A stretch of 9,281 bases of DNA from Lachnospiraceae bacterium UBA7729 (GTDB taxonomy: Bacteria > Bacillota > Clostridia > Lachnospirales > Lachnospiraceae), in contig DLFD01000086.1 in assembly GCA_002482005.1 (NCBI GenBank), forward strand, positions 1 through 9,281. The letters run 5' to 3'. Both the position numbers and the translations under genes were made by a program. Positions 1 through 5,849 of the stretch are shown piece after piece. Position 1 is the stretch's first letter. Every line of letters begins with the position of its first letter. Below the pieces are notes generated by a model. It made no database searches, was not told where the DNA came from, and saw only the letters and a program-made list of their open reading frames with translations.

Positions 1-20
1 AGGAAAAGTGATTGAGGCAA

Positions 21-57
21 AAAGAATAGACATTTCGGATGGATTGGTTTATTCTTT
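21..57 (+). other. Possible leader stem-loop upstream of the livK terminator
   Basis: AAAGAATA (21-28) is exactly complementary to TATTCTTT (50-57), giving an 8-bp A/T-rich stem with a 21-nt loop, 14 nt before the strong terminator hairpin. If one RNA contains both, this would be a two-hairpin 5' leader of the liv operon. The window begins too close to judge whether more leader lies upstream. The match could also be chance or part of an upstream gene's tail. I recognise no known riboswitch motif in it. Confidence 0.2.
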
Positions 58-71
58 GGATAACGTCAAAG

Positions 72-117
72 AGGACGCAGGAAGATCAGAAAGGATCTCC
101 TGTGTCCTTTTTTGTTT
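72..117 (+). terminator. Intrinsic (Rho-independent) terminator before livK
   Basis: The left arm 72-87 pairs with the right arm 94-108 through 15 base pairs, including one G-T wobble (77/103), with one bulged A (83) and a 6-nt AGAAAG loop (88-93). A T-rich run (TTTTTTGTTTT, 108-118) follows directly. This is a textbook intrinsic terminator. It ends only about 33 nt before the livK start codon, and there is no room for a full promoter between the two. It therefore either terminates an upstream gene, with the liv promoter overlapping it or lying further left, or acts as a leader attenuator of the liv operon. Confidence 0.85.
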
Positions 118-134
118 TCTGCTTTTTAAGTATC

Positions 135-143
135 GGGAGGAGG
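135..143 (+). promoter_or_regulatory. Ribosome binding site of livK
   Basis: GGGAGGAGG ends 7 nt before the ATG at 151. This near-perfect Shine-Dalgarno sequence fixes the livK start and suggests strong translation, as expected for an abundant binding protein. Confidence 0.85.
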
Positions 144-150
144 AATTTTT

Positions 151-1365
151 ATGAACAGAAAGATTGTTTCGGCTGTATGTGCGGCGGCAATGGCATTCAG
201 CATGACCCCGGTCATGGCGATGCCGGTACTGGCAGGAGATGACACGATCAAGATCGGTGTCTTTGAACCTCAGACAGGTGAGAACGGAGGCGGCGGCCTT
301 CAGGAGCTCCAGGGTGCCCGCTATGCGAACGAGATCCGTCCGACCGTAACAATCGACGGAACGGAGTATAAGGTCGAGCTTGATGAGGTCGATAACAAGT
401 CTGACAAGACCGAAGCAGTCACAGCCGCTCAGAAACTGGTAGCCGACAAGGTAGTAGCAGTCATCGGCTCCTACGGATCAGGCGTATCGATAGCTGCCGG
501 ACCAACATTTACGGATGCTAAGATCCCTGCGATCGGATGCTCCTGCACCAACCCGCAGGTTACTTCAGGCTCGGATTATTACTTCCGTGTCTGCTTCCTC
601 GACCCATTCCAGGGTTCCGTCATGGCGCAGTACGCATATGACAGCGGCTATAAGAACGTTGCAGTCATCGATCAGATCGGCGACGACTATTCGACCGGAC
701 TTGCAAACTTCTTCGTGAAGCAGTTCGAGACACTCGGCGGGACCATCGCGACCGAGCAGCAGTTCCAGACCAACCAGTCCGATTTCAAGGCGATCCTGGC
801 GCAGGTCAAGGCATCAAACGCTGATGCAGTCTTCGCACCTTCTTCCATCACCACCGCTCCGCTGATCATCAAGCAGGCCCGTGAGATGGGTATCGATACG
901 CCGTTCATGGCAGGTGATACCTGGTATAACCAGACGATCATCGATAATGCGGGCGCCGAGAATGCGGAAGGTACCGCAGTCTCCACTTTCTTCGATGAGA
1001 ATGACGACTCCAACCCGGTCGCTACCGAATTCGTCAAGGGCTACAAGGAATGGCTGAATGCTGACGATAAGAGGATCGAGAACAACGGCGGCAACGACGC
1101 GATCGTCGGCAACTCCGCACTCTGCTACGATACCTACAACGTCATCTGCGATGCACTGGAAGCTGCAGGCAGCACCGACGGCGAAGCGCTGAAGGCAGCC
1201 ATCGCTGCGACCGACGGCGACTACGTCACCGGCCACATCACCTTCAACGAGATCGGTGATGCCAACAAGGATTCTGCTTATATCGACATCGCAAAGGACG
1301 GCAAGTTCGAGTTCCTGAAGATCGTCACTGTCGGCGGTGAGGAAGCTTCCACAGAAGCGGAGTAA
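151..1365 (+). CDS. livK: Branched-chain amino-acid ABC transporter, extracellular substrate-binding protein
   Basis: A 404-residue type I periplasmic-binding protein of the Leu/Ile/Val receptor family. It should capture branched-chain or related amino acids outside the membrane and deliver them to LivH/LivM. Residues 1-28 form a signal peptide: a basic start (MNRK), a hydrophobic Ala/Met core, and a likely signal peptidase I site after VLA (28). The mature part opens with IKIGVFEPQTGENGG (33-47). It keeps the family ligand-loop region GSYGSG...AAGP (106-118), the CTNP segment (132-135) and YFRV...QGSVMAQYA (144-162). No lipobox cysteine follows the hydrophobic core; Cys10 is too near the N-terminus and has the wrong preceding residues. 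That is unusual for a Gram-positive binding protein. The C-terminus is short and acidic. It is the first gene of the liv operon, with an excellent ribosome site. Family assignment is firm. The exact substrate, and livK versus livJ, are not decidable here. Confidence 0.93.
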   Translation: MNRKIVSAVCAAAMAFSMTPVMAMPVLAGDDTIKIGVFEPQTGENGGGGLQELQGARYANEIRPTVTIDGTEYKVELDEVDNKSDKTEAVTAAQKLVADKVVAVIGSYGSGVSIAAGPTFTDAKIPAIGCSCTNPQVTSGSDYYFRVCFLDPFQGSVMAQYAYDSGYKNVAVIDQIGDDYSTGLANFFVKQFETLGGTIATEQQFQTNQSDFKAILAQVKASNADAVFAPSSITTAPLIIKQAREMGIDTPFMAGDTWYNQTIIDNAGAENAEGTAVSTFFDENDDSNPVATEFVKGYKEWLNADDKRIENNGGNDAIVGNSALCYDTYNVICDALEAAGSTDGEALKAAIAATDGDYVTGHITFNEIGDANKDSAYIDIAKDGKFEFLKIVTVGGEEASTEAE

Positions 1366-1390
1366 GGATTCACTGTACGGAACTTTTCTT

Positions 1391-1941
1391 CTTCGCCAGG
1401 CAGCTTCGCTGGTAGCAGGCCGGCAGCCCGGCCGGCATGGCAGGGACAGGCAGCACAGCTGGTGACAGGTATCTTCCTGGTGCCAGGCCGGTGGCGAAGG
1501 AAAGCAGGAAATCAAGAAGATTCTTCGCCAGGCGGTCCGGCAATGCCAGGCTCCGGGCGAAGGAAAACAGGAAATCAAGAAGATTCTTCGCCAGGCAGGC
1601 CGGCAGTGTCAGGCTTCGGGCGAAGAAAAGCAGGAAATCAAGAAGATTCTTCGCCAGGCAGTCCGGCAGTGTCAGGCTCCGGGCGAAGGAAAGCAGGAAA
1701 TCAAGAAGATTCTTCGCCAGGCGGCTTCGCTGGTAGCAGGCGTCGGGCGAAGGAAAGCAGGAAATCAAGAAGATTCTTCGCCAGGCGGCTTCGCTGGTAG
1801 CAGGCGCCGGGCGAAGGAAAGCAGGAAATCAAGAAGATTCTTCGCCAGGCGGTCCGGCAGTGCCAGGCGCCGGGCGAAGAAAAGCAGGAAACCAAGAATC
1901 TTCTTCGCGGGGCTGCCCGCCGGCGGGCAGCCCCGCGAAGA
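1391..1941 (+). repeat. Intercistronic array of eight inverted-repeat modules with conserved 23-nt linkers
   Basis: This fills most of the 601-bp livK-livH gap. CTTCGCC occurs at 1391, 1523, 1586, 1649, 1712, 1776 and 1840, and as CTTCGCG at 1903. Each is followed by a complementary GGCGAAG at 1493, 1556, 1619, 1682, 1746, 1810 and 1873, and CGCGAAG at 1934. Between one module and the next is an almost invariant 23-nt linker containing AGCAGGAAATCAAGAAGA (one base changed in the second; the last diverges). The repeat period is 63, 63, 63, 64, 64 and 63 bp. Module interiors fall into two classes: GGTCCGGCARTGYCAGGC-like (modules 2, 3, 4, 7) and GGCTTCGCTGGTAGCAGGC-like (modules 1, 5, 6). The first interior is longer (95 nt) and contains a GGCCGG-CAGC-CCGGCC hairpin at 1418-1433. 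All would be transcribed with the operon. A REP-like or regulatory mRNA-structure role is inferred. I recognise no named repeat family. Confidence 0.9.
1902..1941 (+). repeat. Perfect 40-bp GC-rich palindrome upstream of livH
   Basis: Bases 1902-1921 are the exact reverse complement of 1922-1941, from TCTTCGCGGGG at the left edge to CCCCGCGAAGA at the right. In RNA this gives a roughly 18-bp, very GC-rich stem with a minimal CCGG tip. No T-run follows (AGTTCAAGTC), so it is not a standard intrinsic terminator, although it could pause polymerase or block 3' exonucleases. It occupies the place of the last module of the preceding array and keeps that array's CTTCG/CGAAG edges. It ends 25 nt before the livH ATG. 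Confidence 0.95.
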
Positions 1942-1950
1942 GTTCAAGTC

Positions 1951-1966
1951 AGGAAGGGGATCTTCC
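1951..1966 (+). promoter_or_regulatory. livH ribosome binding site inside a small hairpin
   Basis: AGGAAGGGGA (1951-1960) is the probable Shine-Dalgarno, 6 nt before the ATG. Its GGAAG (1952-1956) can pair with CTTCC (1962-1966), which abuts the start codon, giving a 5-bp stem with a GGGAT loop. This site is weaker than those of livK and livM and may be partly hidden, in keeping with lower permease synthesis. Confidence 0.5.
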
Positions 1967-2848
1967 ATGAGTCTGGCTACTTTCGTGCAGCAGCTGCTGA
2001 CCGGCGTATCGCTGGGCGGCGCCTACGCACTTATCGCAATTGGATACACAATGGTCTATGGTATCCTGCGTCTGATCAACTTCGCCCACGGCGATCTGTT
2101 CATGATGTCGGGATATTTCATGATCTTCGCGATCGCATCCATGCCTTGGTTCATCGCGATCCCGGTCGCGATCGCAGGAACCGTCCTTCTTGGAATCGGG
2201 ATCGAGAAAGCTGCGTACCGTCCGCTGAGGCGGGCTCCGCGTATGTCGGTCATGATCTCCGCGATCGGTGTGTCTTATCTTCTTCAGAATCTGGCAACTT
2301 ATCTCTTCACGGCAATCCCGATGGCATATCCGGAGATCCCGGGTCTCAAGAAGATTCTTACCTTCGGCCCGGTCACCACATCCCTGGTCACCATCCTGAC
2401 TCCGATCCTGACTGTCGTGCTGACGATAATCCTTCTTCAGCTCGTGGGCAAGACCAAGATCGGGATGGCCATGAGAGCAGTTTCCAAGGATACCGAGGCA
2501 TCGAGGCTGATGGGCATCAAGGTGGATTCGACGATATCCTTCACCTTCTTTGTCGGATCTCTGCTTGCGGCGATCGGAGCACTTCTCTACTTCACCGACC
2601 GTATGACGGTCTATCCGTTCTCCGGCTCGCTTCCGGGCATGAAGTGTTTTGTCGCAGCTGTCCTCGGAGGGATCGGATCGATCCCGGGTGCTGTAATCGG
2701 AGGCTTCATCATCGGGATCAGCGAGACCTTCATCGTTGCGTTCGGCTACTCGACGTTCTCAGATGCATTCACATTCATACTTCTGATCATCATCCTGCTT
2801 GTCCGTCCGACCGGTCTGTTCGGCGAAGCGGCAAGCGATAAAGTCTGA
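1967..2848 (+). CDS. livH: Branched-chain amino-acid ABC transporter permease LivH
   Basis: A 293-residue polytopic membrane protein of the LivH family, of normal length, forming half of the transmembrane pathway with LivM. The family signatures are in place: YGILRLINFAHGDLFMMSGY (31-50), the cytoplasmic EAA-like coupling loop MAMRAVSKDTEASRLMGI (167-184) that contacts the ATPases, the glycine-rich GMKCFVAAVLGGIGSIPGA (224-242), and the terminal VRPTGLFGE (279-287). Roughly eight hydrophobic segments can be read. The ATG at 1967 is supported by a modest upstream purine-rich site and by the family's usual N-terminus. It is separated from livK by the hairpin array, and livM follows after 12 bp with its ribosome site overlapping the livH stop codon. 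Its transcript probably depends on read-through of the array, since I see no convincing promoter within the gap. Confidence 0.95.
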   Translation: MSLATFVQQLLTGVSLGGAYALIAIGYTMVYGILRLINFAHGDLFMMSGYFMIFAIASMPWFIAIPVAIAGTVLLGIGIEKAAYRPLRRAPRMSVMISAIGVSYLLQNLATYLFTAIPMAYPEIPGLKKILTFGPVTTSLVTILTPILTVVLTIILLQLVGKTKIGMAMRAVSKDTEASRLMGIKVDSTISFTFFVGSLLAAIGALLYFTDRMTVYPFSGSLPGMKCFVAAVLGGIGSIPGAVIGGFIIGISETFIVAFGYSTFSDAFTFILLIIILLVRPTGLFGEAASDKV

Positions 2849-2860
2849 GGAGGCTGGGAT

Positions 2861-4156
2861 ATGAGAATTCTGAAAAACATGATCTTCTCCTCAGACGCAA
2901 AGGACCTGGGCGGAAATGTTCCAGGCGGTGCTTTCTCTTCGGCCGGATCTTCAGCAGGAGCAGGCACAGGCGCAGCAGGAACAGGCACAAGCGCAGCAGG
3001 AGCAGGCACAGGAGCAGGCAATAAGCCGGCCGGGGGTTATGTTCCCGGCTCCGACGGACATGCCTACCGGAAGAAAAAGGACCCGCATACAAGACGGAAC
3101 AGCCTGCTGACTATCATCGCAGCAGCCTTTGTGATCTGCCTGATGGCCTTCTACCAGAAGAATGCATATGATCATTCCTATGCGATCTCGATCATCGAGC
3201 GTTCGGCAGTCTATGTGGTCGCCGCAGCCGCGATGAACCTGGTCACTGGTTTCACCGGACTTTTCTCACTCGGAGCTGCGGGGTTCATGGCGATCGGCGC
3301 CTACACGACGGCGGTCCTGACCATCCCGACAGAGGTCCGTGCGAATGTCTACTATATGAACGGGATCGCCCCATGGCTTGAGAACCTTCATATGCCTGTG
3401 GCGGCAGCCATGATCCTCGGCGGACTGATCTCAGCAGGTTTCGCGGCTCTGATCGGTATTCCGGTCCTGAGGCTGAAGTCCGATTATCTTGCGATCGCAA
3501 CGCTGGGCTTCTCCGAGATCATCCGGACTATCCTTGCGGCCCCGATGATGGATACGGTCACCAATGGTTCCTATGGCCTGAACAACATTCCTGGCTTTAC
3601 GAACATCTTTCAGCCGCTGATCATCGCCGCGATCTGCGTCGCAGCCATCATGCTTCTCCTGCATTCCTCCTACGGACGTGCGTTCAAGGCAGTACGCGAC
3701 GATGAGGTGGCAGCGGAAGCCATGGGCATCAACCTCTTCCGCACCAAGGAGCTTTCCTTCGTGATCTCATCCTTCTTCATGGGGATCGCAGGCGGCATGC
3801 TGGCCTGCTTCATGCGCTCGATCGATACCAGGACGTTCCAGATTACGATGACCTACAACGTTCTTCTGATCGTCGTCCTGGGCGGCATCGGCTCGATCAC
3901 CGGCTCCATCATCGGAGCATTTCTGATCAACGGCGGGCAGGAATGGCTCAGGTTCCTCGATGAACCGCTTACGGTCGGCGGCGTTACGATCCCGCTGTTC
4001 CGTCCGGGCTTCCGTATGGTCATCTACAGCATCCTGCTGATGGTCGTAGTCCTCTTCTGGAGGCGCGGCATCATGGGGGATAAGGAATTCTCCTGGAACC
4101 ACCTTCTGGGAATGTTTCACAGGAAAAAGAAGACGGAAGGAGGTGCGGAGTCATGA
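2861..4156 (+). CDS. livM: Branched-chain amino-acid ABC transporter permease LivM with N-terminal Ala/Gly-rich extension
   Basis: A 431-residue partner permease. The membrane core begins at about residue 82. It carries the LivM hallmarks NLVTGFTGLFSLGAAGFMAIG (126-146, where SLG and GAY-type residues mark the family), LRLKSDYLAIATLGFSEIIR (203-222), the EAA-like loop GRAFKAVRDDEVAAEAMGIN (272-291) and VLGGIGSITGSIIGA (339-353). The C-terminus is basic and cytoplasmic. Before the first membrane helix is an 80-residue cytoplasmic tail with a low-complexity Ala/Gly/Thr/Ser stretch (about 26-60) and a basic KKKDPHTRR cluster (71-79). The start at 2861 is supported by AGGAGG (2848-2853), 7 nt upstream and overlapping the livH stop, so the extension appears to be genuinely translated. 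The extension is longer than in many Firmicute LivM proteins; E. coli LivM also has an N-terminal extension. The stop overlaps the livG start (ATGA). Confidence 0.95.
   Translation: MRILKNMIFSSDAKDLGGNVPGGAFSSAGSSAGAGTGAAGTGTSAAGAGTGAGNKPAGGYVPGSDGHAYRKKKDPHTRRNSLLTIIAAAFVICLMAFYQKNAYDHSYAISIIERSAVYVVAAAAMNLVTGFTGLFSLGAAGFMAIGAYTTAVLTIPTEVRANVYYMNGIAPWLENLHMPVAAAMILGGLISAGFAALIGIPVLRLKSDYLAIATLGFSEIIRTILAAPMMDTVTNGSYGLNNIPGFTNIFQPLIIAAICVAAIMLLLHSSYGRAFKAVRDDEVAAEAMGINLFRTKELSFVISSFFMGIAGGMLACFMRSIDTRTFQITMTYNVLLIVVLGGIGSITGSIIGAFLINGGQEWLRFLDEPLTVGGVTIPLFRPGFRMVIYSILLMVVVLFWRRGIMGDKEFSWNHLLGMFHRKKKTEGGAES
2954..3016 (+). repeat. Three 21-bp in-frame tandem repeats in livM
   Basis: Units at 2954-2974, 2975-2995 and 2996-3016 encode AGAGTGA, AGTGTSA and AGAGTGA (LivM residues 32-52). 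Units 1 and 3 differ at a single base; unit 2 has a few substitutions. Being in-frame and in a disordered tail, the copy number could change by slippage without breaking the protein. Confidence 0.9.
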
Positions 4157-5067
4157 CGGATCAAAAGGGAAACAGCGTGCCTGCATCTTCTGAGCCGGCC
4201 GAAAGGGCAACTTCCGGATCGGGCAGACTCCAGAATGTTCTCCACGTCGAGAATGTCACCATGCAGTTCGGCGGTGTTGTCGCAGTGAATGACCTGACCC
4301 TGGATATCGGCCAGGGGGAGATCGTCGCCCTGATCGGCCCCAACGGAGCCGGCAAGACAACCGCTTTCAACGTCATCACAGGCGTCTATCAGCCGACGAA
4401 CGGCAGGATCCAGTTCCTGGGCGACACCATCATAGAGAACCACCCGAAAGGGAAGATGAAGAAGAATTACCTGGGAGACCCGGCTGTCATCTATCCGGGC
4501 AGCATGGTGAAGACGCCGGACCGCATCACGAAGCTCGGCATCGCAAGAACCTTCCAGAACATCAGGCTGTTCAAGGCGATGAGTGTGTTTGAAAATGTCC
4601 TGATCGCCACACACATGCGCTCGAAGGCAGACGTATTCTCTGCCACATTTGGCCTGAACAGGAATGAGGAGCTTGAGAACCGTGAGCTTGCGATGGAACT
4701 GATCGGGATGGTCGGCCTGAAGGATGAGGCGGATTCACCGGCAACTTCGCTTCCTTACGGCAGACAGAGAAGACTGGAGATCGCACGTGCGCTGGCGACG
4801 AGGCCGAAGCTGCTGCTTCTGGATGAGCCGGCTGCAGGCATGAACCCTCAGGAGACCGAGGACCTGGCCGACTTCATCATCCGGATCAAGAATGATTTCA
4901 ACCTGACCGTATTTGTTATCGAGCACCATATGGACCTGGTCATGAGCATCTCCGACCGGATCTACGTGCTGAACTTCGGCAAGCTGATCGCTCAGGGGAC
5001 TCCGGAAGAGATCCAGAAGGACCAGGTCGTCATCGATGCGTACCTGGGAACAGGAAAGACCAACTGA
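4153..5067 (+). CDS. livG: Branched-chain amino-acid ABC transporter ATP-binding protein LivG
   Basis: A 304-residue ABC ATPase that powers transport as a LivG/LivF pair on LivH/LivM. Visible motifs are Walker A GPNGAGKT (62-69), the Q-loop ARTFQN (Gln135), signature PYGRQ (201-205, the LivG form of LSGGQ), Walker B LLLLDEP (220-226), and the switch His in IEHHMD (His258). RTFQNIRLF and DEPAAGMNP are typical of LivG. It is about 50 residues longer than the usual 255. A Ser/Glu-rich N-terminal tail (1-28) precedes the domain. An insertion of about 20-25 residues (about 95-120, with HPKGKMKKN and YPGSM) lies between the first beta strands and the Q-loop. AAGGAGGT (4137-4144) supports the ATG at 4153, which overlaps the livM stop by 4 nt, implying translational coupling. 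Confidence 0.95.
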   Translation: MTDQKGNSVPASSEPAERATSGSGRLQNVLHVENVTMQFGGVVAVNDLTLDIGQGEIVALIGPNGAGKTTAFNVITGVYQPTNGRIQFLGDTIIENHPKGKMKKNYLGDPAVIYPGSMVKTPDRITKLGIARTFQNIRLFKAMSVFENVLIATHMRSKADVFSATFGLNRNEELENRELAMELIGMVGLKDEADSPATSLPYGRQRRLEIARALATRPKLLLLDEPAAGMNPQETEDLADFIIRIKNDFNLTVFVIEHHMDLVMSISDRIYVLNFGKLIAQGTPEEIQKDQVVIDAYLGTGKTN

Positions 5068-5080
5068 AAGGATTCTAGAC

Positions 5081-5797
5081 ATGGCTGAGAATCTACTGGA
5101 GATAAAAAACCTGGTCGTGAGATACGGCGGCATCGAAGCCGTCCGGGGAATCAGCCTGGATGTTCCGAAAGGCAGGATCGTGACGCTGATCGGGTCCAAC
5201 GGAGCCGGAAAGTCATCGACCCTGAGGTCGGTCGTCGGGCTGGTGAAGCCGGCTGGCGGCAGCATCACATTCAAAGGGGAGGACCTGCTTAAACTTCCGA
5301 CGGAGACGATCGTCACGAGGGGCATCACACTGGTCCCGGAAGGCAGGAGAGTGTTCGTAAACCTGACCGTAGAAGAGAATCTGAAGATGGGCGCCTACAT
5401 GCGGAAGGATGACATCAGCAAAGACCTTGACCGGGTCTACACTCTGTTCCCGAGGCTGAAGGAAAGATCCTGGCAGCCTGCAGGTACCCTCTCGGGAGGC
5501 GAGCAGCAGATGCTTGCGATCGCGAGGGCGCTGATGAGCAGACCCGAACTGGTCATGATGGATGAACCGTCGCTTGGACTGGCGCCGATCATCGTCCAGG
5601 AGGTATTCGAGATCATCCGCGAGATCAATCAGGAAGGTACAACCATCCTGCTGATCGAGCAGAACGCAAACATGGCGCTTCAGACTGCCGACTACGGAGC
5701 AGTCATGGAGACCGGAAAGATCACTCTGACGGGTACCGGTGCAGAACTTGCAGCCAATGAGCAGGTGCGCGAGGCATATCTGGGCAAGGCAAAGTGA
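5081..5797 (+). CDS. livF: Branched-chain amino-acid ABC transporter ATP-binding protein LivF
   Basis: A 238-residue ABC ATPase of normal LivF length, the second nucleotide-binding subunit. Motifs are Walker A GSNGAGKS (38-45), the LivF-type VPEGRRVFVNLTVEENL (85-101), signature LSGGEQQ (137-143), Walker B LVMMDEP (157-163), and IEQNANMAL (192-200), where Gln194 stands at the switch position usually held by His, as is normal for LivF. The reading frame is open from 5036, but the ATG at 5081 is preferred: GAAAGGA (5066-5072) lies 8 nt before it, and MAENLLEIKNLVV matches the family N-terminus. A start at 5036 would overlap livG and add 15 unlike residues. It is the last liv gene; hairpins but no T-rich intrinsic terminator follow. 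Confidence 0.95.
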   Translation: MAENLLEIKNLVVRYGGIEAVRGISLDVPKGRIVTLIGSNGAGKSSTLRSVVGLVKPAGGSITFKGEDLLKLPTETIVTRGITLVPEGRRVFVNLTVEENLKMGAYMRKDDISKDLDRVYTLFPRLKERSWQPAGTLSGGEQQMLAIARALMSRPELVMMDEPSLGLAPIIVQEVFEIIREINQEGTTILLIEQNANMALQTADYGAVMETGKITLTGTGAELAANEQVREAYLGKAK

Positions 5798-5819
5798 TCC
5801 TGAACAATATTGGGCCATA

Positions 5820-5839
5820 CCGGAGAAAGGCATCTCCGG
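5820..5839 (+). other. Small hairpin downstream of livF
   Basis: CCGGAGA (5820-5826) pairs with TCTCCGG (5833-5839) across a 6-nt loop, 22 nt after the livF stop codon. No T-run follows, so termination here is uncertain. It could act with the larger inverted repeat just downstream as the 3' end of the liv mRNA. Confidence 0.5.
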
Positions 5840-5849
5840 ATATGAGGAC

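Noticed and set aside
1..117. T-box leader before livK
   Set aside because: The conserved T-box sequence (AGGGTGGTACCGCG-like) expected just before the terminator is absent from the visible sequence.
39..242. Leader peptide with Ile/Leu codons (MDWFILWITS...) controlling the liv operon
   Set aside because: There is no ribosome site, few branched-chain codons, and the frame runs on into livK instead of stopping before the terminator.
1493..1909. CRISPR array (41-bp repeats with 22-23-bp spacers)
   Set aside because: The spacers are near-copies of two sequences, not unique; they are shorter than usual; there are no cas genes; and the array lies inside an operon.
1370..1968. Repeat-rich open frames across the livK-livH gap on both strands (for example 1437-1736, 1462-1800 and 1370-1768)
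   Set aside because: They owe their openness to the 63-bp period. The two 64-bp periods break the frame, there is no convincing ribosome site, and conservation follows hairpin symmetry rather than codons.
5036..5080. Earlier livF start at 5036
   Set aside because: It would overlap livG by 32 nt, add 15 residues not typical of LivF, and ignore the ribosome site placed correctly for 5081.
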